The notes beneath the pieces are model-generated. The model ran no database searches. It was not told the DNA's origin and saw only the letters and a list, made by a program, of their open reading frames with translations. This document shows, one piece after another, positions 25,101 to 33,935 of a stretch of 64,000 nt of DNA. Source of the DNA: Pseudomonas frederiksbergensis (GTDB taxonomy: Bacteria; Pseudomonadota; Gammaproteobacteria; Pseudomonadales; Pseudomonadaceae); the NCBI RefSeq assembly GCF_001952935.1, contig NZ_CP018319.1:5724001-5788000 (forward strand), read 5' to 3'. The position numbers were made by a program, and so were the translations under genes. Each line of letters opens with the position of its first letter. Within the stretch, counting starts at the first letter, position 1.

Positions 25101-25865
25101 TCAGTTCTTGTCAGGAGTGAAGCGCCCGGCTTCGTCAAGTTGCATCTGTTTGCGCCAGGTGCGCAGCAGGTCGCTGCGCCGCCCCGGATAACGCTCGCCC
25201 TGCTCGTTCGCCGCCGAGATCCGGTCAGTGCGAAAGGTCCGATAGGCGCTGCGCAACTCACACCAGGCGACGATGATTCGTACCTCGTTCAAAAAACCCA
25301 GGGCCAGCGGCCAGATCAGCCGCTGACTCGGCACCTGGTTGGCGTCCGCGTAATCGATATGGAGCTTGGCCTGATCGCGGATGGCTTGGCGAAATACATT
25401 CAGCGGCACGGCGTTGGGTGCAAAGCCATAGCCGGGCGGTCCCGGCAACACCGTCGGGTTGCGTAACGCGTCCAGCGCTTCGGGCGCCAATACCGCCGCA
25501 ATCTTGGCCAGCGCATCCGCCGCCGCTTTGCTCAACACTTCATCACCGCGCTGATCCACATAGCGCAACCCCAGCACGATGGCTTCGGTTTCATCGGCGT
25601 TGAGCATCAACGGTGGCAGAAACAAACCGCTGCGCAGCACGTAGCCGATCCCCGCTTCGCCGTAGATTGGCGCGCCGAGGGCGGAGAGTTCGGCGATGTC
25701 GCGGTACAGCGTGCGTTCAGAAATCTGCAATTCGCCGGCAAGCGTCGCCGCGGTCACCGGACGACTTTTGCCGCGCAGTACTTGCAACAAGGTCAGTAAA
25801 CGAGTGGTACGCGACACGATCGGCAGGCTCTGTCCGTAAAAGTTGTCGGAGCTTAGCAGAGGCAC
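25101..25865 (-). CDS. YafY-family HTH/WYL transcriptional regulator
   Basis: DNA-binding regulator of 254 aa from this GTG, or 238 aa from an internal GTG at 25817 that begins VSRTTRLLTLLQVL, the more usual N-terminus for the family. The N-terminal winged helix is HTH_11 type (TAATLAGELQISERTLYRDI). The C-terminal ligand-sensing WYL domain spans about residues 150-235 (LHIDYADANQVPSQRLIWPL; FLNEVRIIVAWCELRSAYRT). A dyad, CTGTCAGAAAGTGGCAG at 25866-25882, lies directly before the gene and could be its operator. The target gene is not known; the SnoaL-like gene is adjacent. Confidence 0.85.
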   Translation of the reverse strand: MPLLSSDNFYGQSLPIVSRTTRLLTLLQVLRGKSRPVTAATLAGELQISERTLYRDIAELSALGAPIYGEAGIGYVLRSGLFLPPLMLNADETEAIVLGLRYVDQRGDEVLSKAAADALAKIAAVLAPEALDALRNPTVLPGPPGYGFAPNAVPLNVFRQAIRDQAKLHIDYADANQVPSQRLIWPLALGFLNEVRIIVAWCELRSAYRTFRTDRISAANEQGERYPGRRSDLLRTWRKQMQLDEAGRFTPDKN

Positions 25866-26011
25866 CTGTCAGAAAGTGGCAGTAGCAATGCTACCCAGTA
25901 CACCCTTGGATGGGCGTGCCCCATGAATCCATTGCCGGGTCGATGACGCAATTTATTGGGGCTGAGACATTGGATCTACCAAAAAATCCCGGTTGCCTGA
26001 CACCGATCGAA

Positions 26012-26116
26012 TGTGGGAGCGGGCTTGCTCGCGAAAGCGGTATGTCAATTGATATAAATATTGGCTGACACGCCCCCTTCGCGAGCAAGTCGGATCGCCG
26101 CACCGCCGCTCCCACA
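26012..26116. repeat. REP pair (REPIN)
   Basis: Left unit TGTGGGAGCGGGCTTGCTCG plus CGAA; right unit is a partly degraded reverse complement (TTCGCGAGCAAG at 26079-26090, then GCTCCCACA at 26108-26116). It sits between the WYL-regulator and ureohydrolase genes. Confidence 0.85.
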
Positions 26117-26130
26117 GTTTTGACCGCGTT

Positions 26131-27090
26131 TTACCGGTCGACCTTATGCTTCGCGGCATAGAGGCACAGCATTTCCATCGCCAACGTCGCAGCCGCCAGT
26201 GAGGTAATGTCCGCACTGTCGTAGGCCGGCGCCACTTCCACAACGTCCATCCCCACCAGATTAATCCCGCGCAAGCCGCCGAGGATTTCCAGCGCCTGCA
26301 CCGTGCTCAGGCCGCCGCACACCGGCGTTCCGGTGCCTGGAGCGAAAGCCGGATCAAGGCAATCAATGTCGAACGTCAGGTACACCGGATGATCACCGAC
26401 CCGTGCCCGAATGGCCTCGACAATCGCATCAACGCCACCTCGATGCACTTGCCGCGCATCCAGCACTTGAAAGCCCTGGTGATCGTCATTGGTGGTGCGC
26501 AAACCGATCTGCACCGAACGCGACGGATCCACCAACCCTTCCTTGGCTGCGTGCCAGAACATCGTGCCGTGATCGACGCGCTTGCCGTCTTCGTCCGGCC
26601 AGGTGTCGCTGTGGGCGTCGAAGTGGATCAACGACAGCGGACCATGTCTGCGCGCATGAGCCTTGAGCAGCGGATACGTGATGAAGTGATCCCCGCCGAA
26701 CGTCAGCATCGCGCTACCGGCGTTGAGAATGTGTTCGGCATGGGCTTCGATGCGGTCCGGAACCGACTGCGGTGTGCCGTAATCGAAGTCGCAATCGCCG
26801 TAGTCGATCACCGCCAGATGGTCGAACGGGTCGAAGGCCCACGGCCAATGGCGCTCCCAGGCAATCCCGGCGGACGCGGCACGAATGCCCCGTGGTCCGA
26901 AACGCGCACCGGGGCGGTTGCTGGTGGCGGTGTCGAACGGGACACCGCTGACCGCTACGTCGACGCCGCGCAAGTCGCGACTGTAGCGACGACGCATGAA
27001 ACTGGTGATACCGGCGTAGGTACTTTCGGCGGCAGTGCCATAGAGGCTGTCGCGGGTCATGGCCTGATCGTTTTGCATCGGGACGTCCAT
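26131..27090 (-). CDS. ureohydrolase, agmatinase-type (SpeB/GbuA family)
   Basis: Mn2+-dependent hydrolase of a guanidino compound, releasing urea. The 319-aa protein has all binuclear-metal motifs: MLTFGGDHFITYPLL, LIHFDAHSDTW and YLTFDIDCLDPAFAPGTGTP. The substrate loop GARFGPRGIRAAS is typical of agmatinases and relatives. Candidates are agmatinase, guanidinobutyrase and guanidinopropionase, which cannot be separated by these motifs. AAGGAG precedes the ATG. The next gene on the same strand, separated by 21 bp, encodes a polyamine-type periplasmic binding protein, and a LysR regulator is divergent, which supports a role in amine or guanidino catabolism. Confidence 0.88.
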   Translation of the reverse strand: MDVPMQNDQAMTRDSLYGTAAESTYAGITSFMRRRYSRDLRGVDVAVSGVPFDTATSNRPGARFGPRGIRAASAGIAWERHWPWAFDPFDHLAVIDYGDCDFDYGTPQSVPDRIEAHAEHILNAGSAMLTFGGDHFITYPLLKAHARRHGPLSLIHFDAHSDTWPDEDGKRVDHGTMFWHAAKEGLVDPSRSVQIGLRTTNDDHQGFQVLDARQVHRGGVDAIVEAIRARVGDHPVYLTFDIDCLDPAFAPGTGTPVCGGLSTVQALEILGGLRGINLVGMDVVEVAPAYDSADITSLAAATLAMEMLCLYAAKHKVDR

Positions 27091-27111
27091 CAGGTGCTCC
27101 TTGTTGTTGGC

Positions 27112-28203
27112 TTATTGGCGGCTACGGAAAGTGGTCCACAAGCGAGTGCGCTGCCGCAGGTCCTTAAGGCTCATGCTGCGGTCGGCGTACAGCAGAGCGC
27201 GAACGTCGGCGGGTGGGTAAATGTCCGGGTCGGTGCGCACCGCCTCATCCACCAGCGATGTTGCGGCCTGGTTGGCGGTGGCAAAGAACAGTGTGTTGGT
27301 CAGCGCCGCGACGGAGTCCGGGCGCAACATGAACTCGATAAAGGCGCGGGCCGCTTCGGGGTGCGGCGCGTCCTTGGGGATCGCCAGGTTGTCCTGCCAG
27401 ACCAGCGTGCCCTCTTTCGGAATCCGGTACGCCACTTCGAATGGTTTGTTGGACTTGCTCGCCTGGTCGGCGGCCATGCTGGCGTCACCGTTGTAGGTCA
27501 GCGCCAGGCAAACATCACCATTGGCCAGATCGCTGATCTGTCGACCGGTCGCGACGTACAGCACATTGGGTTGCAGCTGACGCAATAACGCCTCGGCGGC
27601 TGTCAGATCAGCCCTGTCAGTGCTGTAGGGATCTTTACCCAGGTAATGCAACGCCAGGCCGACGACTTCCTGGGGCGAATCGAGAATGGCGATGCCGCAG
27701 TCCTTCAATTTGCTGGCGTACTCAGGCTTGAACAGCAAATCGAGGCTATTGAGCGGCACATTCGGCAAGCGCTGTTTCACCGCTTCGACATTCATCCCAA
27801 GACCCAAGGTGCCCCAGGTGTAGGGCACGCCATAGCGATTGCCGGGGTCGACGGCGGCGAGTTTTTCCAACAAATCCGGATCGAGGTTGGCGTAACCCTT
27901 GAGGCCTTCGTGGGGAATCTCTTTCAAGGCACCGGCGGCCAATCCGCGGGCCAGCACGCTGGAAGACGGCACGACCACGTCATAACCGCTGCCCCCGGTG
28001 AGCAATCTGGTTTCGAGCACCTCCGAGGAATCGAAGGTGTCGTAGCGCACGTGGATGCCGGTTTCCTGCTCGAACCGCCGCAAGGTTTCAGGCGCTACGT
28101 AATCGGCCCAACTGTAGAGATTGACGACTTTTTCCTCGGCCTGAGCTGATACAGCCACGGCGAGCAACAGCGCGGGTAAACACAGCTTGAACATGGGAGC
28201 CAT
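27112..28203 (-). CDS. polyamine-type ABC transporter substrate-binding protein (PotF/SpuD-like)
   Basis: Periplasmic solute-binding protein of 363 aa with a signal peptide (MFKLCLPALLLAVAVSAQA). Mature motifs of the PotF/PotD family are EKVVNLYSWADYVAPETLRR, FDSSEVLETRLLTGGSGYDV and VVPSSSVLARGL near the N-terminus, with a second lobe containing GIAILDSPQEVVGLALHYLG and CLALTYNGDASMA. It probably captures a polyamine or the guanidino substrate of the neighbouring ureohydrolase. No permease or ATPase genes are next to it, so it would have to use a transporter encoded elsewhere. The start at 28203 is chosen by the signal peptide; the upstream extension to 28269 is unlikely. Confidence 0.87.
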   Translation of the reverse strand: MAPMFKLCLPALLLAVAVSAQAEEKVVNLYSWADYVAPETLRRFEQETGIHVRYDTFDSSEVLETRLLTGGSGYDVVVPSSSVLARGLAAGALKEIPHEGLKGYANLDPDLLEKLAAVDPGNRYGVPYTWGTLGLGMNVEAVKQRLPNVPLNSLDLLFKPEYASKLKDCGIAILDSPQEVVGLALHYLGKDPYSTDRADLTAAEALLRQLQPNVLYVATGRQISDLANGDVCLALTYNGDASMAADQASKSNKPFEVAYRIPKEGTLVWQDNLAIPKDAPHPEAARAFIEFMLRPDSVAALTNTLFFATANQAATSLVDEAVRTDPDIYPPADVRALLYADRSMSLKDLRQRTRLWTTFRSRQ

Positions 28204-28305
28204 GACGGAACACCTGACCAGATGAAGTGGATGCAGAATGCGTCGTCGGATACATTGGAAAAATACCAAGTTAGTTATCCTGACTTTATCCAGAGGTAAT
28301 GTTTA

Positions 28306-29199
28306 ATGCTCAGCCAACTCCACGATCTCGATCTGCAACTGCTGCGCCTGTTCGTCAACGTGGTGGAGTGCGGCGGTTTCAGCGCGGCTCAGGGGGAGTT
28401 GGGCTTAAGCCAGTCGAGCATCAGCCAGCAAATGGCCAAACTGGAAACCCGACTCGGCTATCGCCTGTGCAGTCGTGGCAAGGGTGGTTTCAAGATCACA
28501 CCCAAGGGCGAACAACTGCTGAATGCAACTCGCAGCCTGTTCGAGTCCATCGAAGCCTTCCGTCATCAATCCAATGGAGTGGCCGGGCGCTTGATCGGCG
28601 AGGTTCGGCTGGGGCTGTCCGAAGCGCTCGATCAATCCGTGCTGCAACGGGTGGCCGATGCGATCCGGCGTTTTCGCGAACGGGACGAATCGGTACGTAT
28701 CGAATTGATCAGCGCCATGCCCGGCGAGATGGAACGCTTGCTGCTGCAACAACGACTGGACCTGGCGATCGGCTATTTCTCACAAGTGCAAAGCGCTTTT
28801 GACTACCGCGAACTGTTTACCGAAACCCAGCACTTGTATTGCGCCGCCGGCCATCCGTTGTTCACCAATGAGGCGCCTGACGATCAAGCGCTACAGGCGT
28901 GCGATCGGGTCGATCACCCTTACCGCTTCCTGCGCAGCGACGACCCCTTCCAGGGGAAGATGTGTTCGGCACGCTCGGAGCAAGTCGAGGGCACCCTCGC
29001 CTTCATTCTCTCTGGCAAGCATGTCGGTTATTTACCCGAACACTTTGCCCGCAGCTGGGAAGACAACGGATTTTTGCGGGCCGTACGCCGTGGCGATATG
29101 AGTTTCGACGTGGCATTCCATCTGGCCCGCCATCGCGCCCAGGTGCCGGGGGATGCGCAAAAGGCATTTGAAGAAGATCTACTGGCCGCGTTCGCCTGA
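28306..29199 (+). CDS. LysR-type transcriptional regulator
   Basis: LTTR of 297 aa. N-terminal winged helix-turn-helix: LQLLRLFVNVVECGGFSAAQ and GLSQSSISQQMAKLETRLGY. The effector domain (about 95-295) includes GEVRLGLSEALDQSVLQRVA and the C-terminal EGTLAFILSGKHVGYLPEHF. It is divergent from the ureohydrolase/binding-protein operon, with about 100 bp between starts, the usual LTTR arrangement, so it most likely regulates that operon. The next plus-strand gene, an NCS2 permease, is separated by a palindromic repeat. Confidence 0.9.
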   Translation: MLSQLHDLDLQLLRLFVNVVECGGFSAAQGELGLSQSSISQQMAKLETRLGYRLCSRGKGGFKITPKGEQLLNATRSLFESIEAFRHQSNGVAGRLIGEVRLGLSEALDQSVLQRVADAIRRFRERDESVRIELISAMPGEMERLLLQQRLDLAIGYFSQVQSAFDYRELFTETQHLYCAAGHPLFTNEAPDDQALQACDRVDHPYRFLRSDDPFQGKMCSARSEQVEGTLAFILSGKHVGYLPEHFARSWEDNGFLRAVRRGDMSFDVAFHLARHRAQVPGDAQKAFEEDLLAAFA

Positions 29200-29200
29200 T

Positions 29201-29308
29201 GATCGTTCCCACGCTCTGCGTGGGAATGCAGCCAGGGACGCTCCGCGTCCCAAGAGCGGACGCAGAGCGTCCGGTGAGGCATTCCCACGCAGAGTGGTGG
29301 GAACGATC
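29201..29308. repeat. long palindromic intergenic repeat (GATCGTTCCCACGC type)
   Basis: Outer arms GATCGTTCCCACGCTCTGCG and its reverse complement (GGGAACGATC at 29299-29308) enclose GGACGCTCCGCGTCC and GGACGCAGAGCGTCC. The element is a common dispersed palindrome in fluorescent pseudomonads, distinct from the GTGGGAGCGGG REP class. Confidence 0.85.
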
Positions 29309-29396
29309 AGTGCGTTGTGCGTTGCCCTTGATGCCCGCTGCTGGCATCCTGCGCCTCCATTTTTGACCCGGCCCGCCTTCTGGCACGCACCTCACC

Positions 29397-30869
29397 ATGA
29401 CCGCCTCCGAAAAAGCCCCTGCCTCGCGCAATAACGACCTGATTTACGGCCTCGACGATCGCCCGCACCTGACCGCCACTGTCTTCGCCGCCCTGCAACA
29501 CGTGCTCGCCAGTTTCGTCGGCATCATCACCCCGACCCTGATCATGGGCGGCGCTCTCGGCCTGCAAAGCGAGGTGCCGTATCTGATCAGCATGGCGCTG
29601 TTCGTCTCGGGGCTCGGCACGTTTGTTCAAGCGCGACGTTTCGGCCCGATCGGTTCCGGCCTGCTGTGCCTGCAAGGCACCAGCTTCTCATTCATCAGCG
29701 TGATTCTCAGTGCCGGCTTCATGGTCAAGGCCCGGGGCGGCGGCACCGACGAAATCCTGTCGACCATCTTCGGTGTGTGCTTTTTCGCCGCCTTCATCGA
29801 AGTAGTGTTGAGCCAGTTCATCGGCAAATTGCGGATGCTGATCACCCCGGTGGTGACCGGCACGATCATCACGCTGATGGGCCTGTCGCTGATCAAAGTC
29901 GCCATGACCGACATCGCCGGCGGCTTCGGTGCGGCGGACCTCGGCGCGGCCAGTCATCTGGCCCTGGCGGCCCTGGTGCTCGGAACGATTGTGCTGTTGA
30001 ACCGGGTCGATGTGTCGTTCCTGCGCCTCGGTGCGATCGTCATCGGCCTGACCCTCGGCTATCTCGTGGCCTGGCTGATGGGTGACGTCAATTTCGCCAG
30101 CCTGCCCGAAGTCCCCCTGATGAGCGTGCCGGTGCCGTTCAAGTACGGCTTTAACTTCGATTGGGTGGCGTTTGTGCCAGTGGCGGTGATTTTCCTCGTA
30201 TCGCCACTGGAAGCCGCCGGTGACTTGACCGCCAACTCGATGATTTCCCGCCAGCCCGTTAAAGGTCCGATCTACATCCGCCGGATCAAGTCCGGCCTGC
30301 TCGCCGACGGCCTCAACTCGGCCATGGCCGCCGTGTTCAACAGCATGCCGATGGTGACCTTCGCCCAGAACAACGGCGTGATTCAGCTCACCGGCGTGGC
30401 CAGCCGCTACGTGGCGTTCTTCATAGCCGGTTTGTTGGTGCTGCTGGGGTTGTTCCCGATGATCGGCGCGGTGCTGCAACTGATGCCCAAACCAGTACTC
30501 GGTGGCGCTGAACTGGTGATGTTCGGCACCGTTGCCGTCGCCGGAATCAAGATTCTCGCCGAAGCCGGCCTGCACCGACGCAACATGCTGATCGTGTCGA
30601 TATCCCTCGGCATGGGCCTGGGCGTGGCGGCGGTTCCGGAAGTGCTGCGCGAGTTGCCGAAGGCGCTGCACAACATCTTCGAATCGCCGATCACCGTCGG
30701 CGCGTTGTGCGCTATCGTGCTCAACATCTTCCTGCCTGAAGAGTTCATCGAGCTGGAAGAAGACGATTTCGATCCGGAAGCCTCGATCCTGCGAGTCATG
30801 GAAAACCCGGATGTCCCGGCCAAGGGTGAACCCGTCTCGCCTGCCGCTGTCGCACCCTTGAACCGCTAG
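29397..30869 (+). CDS. NCS2 family nucleobase permease (xanthine/uric acid type)
   Basis: Nucleobase:proton symporter, 490 aa, with about fourteen membrane segments. Family landmarks are YGLDDRPHLTATVFAALQHV, the conserved QH of TM1, then LLCLQGTSFSFISVIL and the NCS2 signature region EAAGDLTANSMIS around residue 272-284, followed by LLADGLNSAMAAVFNSMPMV and FAQNNGVIQLTGVASRYV. The QNNG motif is typical of the xanthine/urate (UapA, XanQ-like) branch rather than uracil UraA. The start at 29397 has only a weak ribosome site. Terminated by the hairpin at 30880-30908. Confidence 0.92.
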   Translation: MTASEKAPASRNNDLIYGLDDRPHLTATVFAALQHVLASFVGIITPTLIMGGALGLQSEVPYLISMALFVSGLGTFVQARRFGPIGSGLLCLQGTSFSFISVILSAGFMVKARGGGTDEILSTIFGVCFFAAFIEVVLSQFIGKLRMLITPVVTGTIITLMGLSLIKVAMTDIAGGFGAADLGAASHLALAALVLGTIVLLNRVDVSFLRLGAIVIGLTLGYLVAWLMGDVNFASLPEVPLMSVPVPFKYGFNFDWVAFVPVAVIFLVSPLEAAGDLTANSMISRQPVKGPIYIRRIKSGLLADGLNSAMAAVFNSMPMVTFAQNNGVIQLTGVASRYVAFFIAGLLVLLGLFPMIGAVLQLMPKPVLGGAELVMFGTVAVAGIKILAEAGLHRRNMLIVSISLGMGLGVAAVPEVLRELPKALHNIFESPITVGALCAIVLNIFLPEEFIELEEDDFDPEASILRVMENPDVPAKGEPVSPAAVAPLNR

Positions 30870-30879
30870 AAATGCTCTT

Positions 30880-30908
30880 GGCCGAGCCACTGGCGGTTCG
30901 GCCTTTTC
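30880..30908 (+). terminator. intrinsic terminator of the NCS2 permease gene
   Basis: GGCCGAGCCACTGGCGGTTCGGCC can fold with arms GGCCGA.CC and GG.TTCGGCC, followed by TTTTCTTT. Confidence 0.75.
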
Positions 30909-30925
30909 TTTAAGAGAGCACGTTC

Positions 30926-31399
30926 ATGCGCAGTGTCCACACCGTTATCCTTTGCCTGCTTTTGCTTTCCCTGAGCGCCTGCGCCCTGCTGCCCAATCGC
31001 GACCCGCTGAACATCAACGTGGTCGGCTTCGAGCCGTTGCAAAGCCAGGACATGGAAGTACGTTTTGCCGTGAAAATACGCGTGCAAAACCCCAACGAGA
31101 CCACCATCAATTACAACGGCGTCGCCCTGGACCTGGAAGTCAACGGCCAGCCGCTCGCTTCTGGCGTCAGTGATCAATCGGGCTCGATTGCACGTTTTTC
31201 CGAAACCGTGCTGACCGTGCCGGTGAGTGTCTCGGCGTTCTCCGTGCTGCGCCAGACCCTGGGCCTGGGCAAAACCCAAACCCTCGACAACCTGCCCTAC
31301 GTCCTGCGCGGCAAACTCGCGGGCGGCTTGTTCGGCACCTTGCGCTTCGTGGACAGTGGCAAACTCAGCCTGCCAACTTCGACGACCGGCACCTGGTGA
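30926..31399 (+). CDS. LEA type 2 / WHy-domain lipoprotein
   Basis: Predicted lipoprotein of 157 aa. The signal sequence ends in a lipobox, LLSLSAC (Cys about residue 20). The mature protein is a single WHy/LEA14-like beta-sandwich: NINVVGFEPLQSQDMEVRFA, then VKIRVQNPNETTINYNGVAL, DLEVNGQPLASGVSDQ, and the terminal KLAGGLFGTLRFVDSGKLSL. Such proteins are linked to stress or desiccation tolerance, without a known enzymatic role. AAGAGAGC precedes the ATG. It is followed 27 bp later by an acetyltransferase gene. Confidence 0.88.
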   Translation: MRSVHTVILCLLLLSLSACALLPNRDPLNINVVGFEPLQSQDMEVRFAVKIRVQNPNETTINYNGVALDLEVNGQPLASGVSDQSGSIARFSETVLTVPVSVSAFSVLRQTLGLGKTQTLDNLPYVLRGKLAGGLFGTLRFVDSGKLSLPTSTTGTW

Positions 31400-31426
31400 A
31401 TCTAGACTCAAGGAGCGACAAAGAAC

Positions 31427-31972
31427 ATGGAAGCCATACCCACGCTGTACACCGAACGCCTGATCCTGCGTCCGCTGGAGTTGTCCGACGCCGAAGCCAT
31501 CCAGCAACAGTTCCCGCACTGGGAAGTGGTGCGTTATCTCAACGCCTTGGTGCCTTGGCCGTACCCTGCCGACGGCGCACTGACCTATCTGCGTGACATC
31601 GCGTTGCCGGCGATTGCCGCGGGCAAAGAGTGGCACTGGTCGATACGTTTGAAGTCGGCGCCGGAGCAACTGATCGGCAACATCAGCCTGATGGATGAGC
31701 AGGACAACAACCGGGGCCTGTGGCTCGGGCCAAAATGGCAAGGCCAGGGCTTGATGACCGAAGCCAGTGGGGCGGTCACCGAGTACTGGTTCAAGACCCT
31801 AGCCCGGTCAGTGCTGCGGGTACCGAAAGCGACGCCCAACCTCGGCTCGCGCAAACTCTCGGAACGCACCGGTATGCGCTTGATCCGCAGTGATGAGGAC
31901 GATTTTGTCAGCGGGCGATTCCCCAGAGATCTCTGGGAAATCACCCGTGAAGAATGGTTGCGGCAGCACTGA
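31427..31972 (+). CDS. GNAT family N-acetyltransferase (RimJ/RimL-like)
   Basis: Protein of 181 aa of the Acetyltransf_3 type. It opens with the usual LYTERLILRPLELSDAEAIQ. The acetyl-CoA loop lies in RGLWLGPKWQGQGLMTEASG, and the C-terminal portion VPKATPNLGSRKLSERTGMR corresponds to the Asn-containing motif (normally N.aS...ekcGm). AAGGAG precedes the ATG. RimJ/RimL relatives acetylate N-termini of ribosomal proteins, but most members of this class act on unknown small molecules or proteins. Confidence 0.88.
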   Translation: MEAIPTLYTERLILRPLELSDAEAIQQQFPHWEVVRYLNALVPWPYPADGALTYLRDIALPAIAAGKEWHWSIRLKSAPEQLIGNISLMDEQDNNRGLWLGPKWQGQGLMTEASGAVTEYWFKTLARSVLRVPKATPNLGSRKLSERTGMRLIRSDEDDFVSGRFPRDLWEITREEWLRQH

Positions 31973-31990
31973 AGATCCCATTGTGGGAGG

Positions 31991-32914
31991 TTATGCAGTG
32001 AAGCGAACGCCGGGTTTGGCGCGCTCATCCACCGTCAGCTCAAACACGTCCGGGCGCGCGTAGTGCCCGACCACGTCGTAGTCGTAACGGGCGCGGATCA
32101 GGTCATCGGTGTCGATTTCTGCGCAGAGCAAACCGGTGCTGTCACGCAGCGGCCCCGCCAGAATGTCGCCCATCGGCCCGACGATCACGCTGCCACCGGC
32201 AATCAACGGACGGTCCGCCGGCCAGTTCGCGATCGCCACGCCCAAGGCGTGCGGTGAATCCTGAACCTGACAGGCACTGACCACAAAGCAGCGTCCTTCA
32301 TGGGCGATATGGCGCATGCTGACCTGCCACATTTCCCGCTCATCCACCGTTGGCGCGCACCAGACCTCCACGCCCTTGGCGTACATCGCGGTGCGCAGCA
32401 GCGGCATCATGTTTTCCCAGCAAATCACCACGCCGATCCGCCCGACCTGACTGTCGATTACCGGCAACGTCGAACCATCGCCTTTGCCCCAGATCAACCG
32501 TTCGGTACCGGTGGGCATCAGCTTGCGGTGCTTGGCAACCAGGCCTGCCTGCGGATCGAAATACAACGCCGTGCAGAACAAGGTGCTGCCGGCACGTTCG
32601 ATGACACCGATCACCAGATTGGCGCCGGTGCGCGCTGACAGCCCGGCCAAGGCTTCGGTTTCCGCGCCGGGCACGTCAATTGCGTTGGCAAAATACCGGG
32701 CGAAGGCTTCACGCCCTTCCGGCAGGCGATAACCCAGCTGAGTGCCGAAGCCCTCGCCTTTGGGGTAACCGCCAAGCAATGCTTCGGGCATCACCACCAG
32801 CGCCGCGCCGGATTCGATGATCGCGTTTTCCCAGGAAAGGATCTGTTCCAGTGTCTCGGCCTTGCCACCGGGCAAGGCGCCGATTTGCAGTGCAGCAACG
32901 ATTGACTTGGGCAT
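31991..32914 (-). CDS. nitrilase
   Basis: Carbon-nitrogen hydrolase of the true nitrilase branch, converting nitriles to carboxylic acids and ammonia. The 307-aa protein carries the catalytic triad: Glu in ALVVMPEALLGGYPKGEGFG, Lys in KHRKLMPTGTERLIWGKGDG, and Cys in VGRIGVVICWENMMPLLRTA. The CWENMMPL context is characteristic of nitrilases rather than amidases or cyanide hydratases. The start MPKSIVAALQIG has GGAG upstream; an extension to 33034 would overlap the divergent LysR start. The divergent LysR gene at 33000 is its probable regulator. Substrate unknown; plant-associated pseudomonads use such enzymes on aryl- or indole-acetonitriles. Confidence 0.9.
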   Translation of the reverse strand: MPKSIVAALQIGALPGGKAETLEQILSWENAIIESGAALVVMPEALLGGYPKGEGFGTQLGYRLPEGREAFARYFANAIDVPGAETEALAGLSARTGANLVIGVIERAGSTLFCTALYFDPQAGLVAKHRKLMPTGTERLIWGKGDGSTLPVIDSQVGRIGVVICWENMMPLLRTAMYAKGVEVWCAPTVDEREMWQVSMRHIAHEGRCFVVSACQVQDSPHALGVAIANWPADRPLIAGGSVIVGPMGDILAGPLRDSTGLLCAEIDTDDLIRARYDYDVVGHYARPDVFELTVDERAKPGVRFTA

Positions 32915-32999
32915 CGCAGTAACTCCGAAAGCAATGAGGGGTTGCCCATTCTCCGGCGCCACAGGATCATGAATAAAGCCCCGTTCGCTGCTGAATGAT

Positions 33000-33935
33000 A
33001 TGAACCAAATGAATATCGCCGCCGTCGATCTCAACCTGCTGAAAGTTTTCGAAGCGCTTCACGAGGAATCCAGCGCCAGCCGGGCCGCGTTGCGCCTGGG
33101 CGTGACGCAATCGGCGGTCAGCGCGGCATTGCGAAGATTGCGCGAGGTGTATGGCGATCAGTTGTTCGTGCGCACCGGCCGCGGACTCGCGCCCACACTC
33201 AAGGCCAATCAATTGAAACCGGTGGTCAGCGATGCCCTGAACAAATGCCGGCAGAGCCTGGCGATGGTCGATCCGGCCGCCCACCAATATGACGGGCGCT
33301 CGGTGACCGTAGGTATGTCCGATGATTTCGAAATCGCTTATGGGCGGCGGCTGATCGAGGAAATCGCTCGTGTCGCGCCGAAGCTGCGGCTGATCTTTCG
33401 TCAGACCCACAGTCAGATCGTCGCCCAGGCGTTGATGGAACGCAGCATCGATCTGGCGATCACCGCCGGTGGGTTTGCCGAGCGCTTGCTCAGCCGTCAG
33501 GTGCTGGGAGAAGGCGGCTATCTGTGCCTGGTAGACCCGCTCAGCCTGGCCGAGGGACAGCAGACCCTGAGCCTGGATGAGTTCGTCGCCCGCGAGCACA
33601 TTCTGGTGTCGTCGGGCGGCTTTATCGGGATCACCGATGAGGGACTGGCGGCGCTGGGGTTGACTCGGCGGGTATGCGCTTCGACCACACACTTTGCCGC
33701 GTTGCCGCACTTGCTCAAGGGCAGTCAGGCCGTGGCGACCATTCCGGCCCATGCGGCGCAAAGCATTGCAGCGCTCAGCGGACTGGCACTGCTGCCCTGC
33801 CCTCTGGCGTTGCCGCGATACCCGATCGAACTCGGCTGGCGCACCAGTACGCTGCTCGATCCGGTGGTGTTGAAAGTGCGCGAAGCGATTGTCGCGAGTT
33901 TTGCGAGCGCTACTTGGCAGCCATCAGGCGATTGA
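33000..33935 (+). CDS. LysR-type transcriptional regulator, divergent from nitrilase
   Basis: LTTR of 311 aa. HTH in ESSASRAALRLGVTQSAVSA and AALRRLREVYGDQLFVRTGR, the NodD-like subclass (LAPTLKAN, DGRSVTVGMSDDFEIAYGRR). The effector domain continues to about residue 300. The start codons of this gene and the nitrilase are 85 bp apart in divergent orientation, so it very likely controls the nitrilase gene. Its 3' end overlaps the next minus-strand gene by 26 bp. Confidence 0.9.
   Translation: MNQMNIAAVDLNLLKVFEALHEESSASRAALRLGVTQSAVSAALRRLREVYGDQLFVRTGRGLAPTLKANQLKPVVSDALNKCRQSLAMVDPAAHQYDGRSVTVGMSDDFEIAYGRRLIEEIARVAPKLRLIFRQTHSQIVAQALMERSIDLAITAGGFAERLLSRQVLGEGGYLCLVDPLSLAEGQQTLSLDEFVAREHILVSSGGFIGITDEGLAALGLTRRVCASTTHFAALPHLLKGSQAVATIPAHAAQSIAALSGLALLPCPLALPRYPIELGWRTSTLLDPVVLKVREAIVASFASATWQPSGD

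Noticed and set aside
26389..27588. 399-codon plus-strand open frame opposite the ureohydrolase and binding protein genes
   Set aside because: Both minus-strand genes have full family motifs; the plus frame is a GC-rich shadow without recognisable product or ribosome site.
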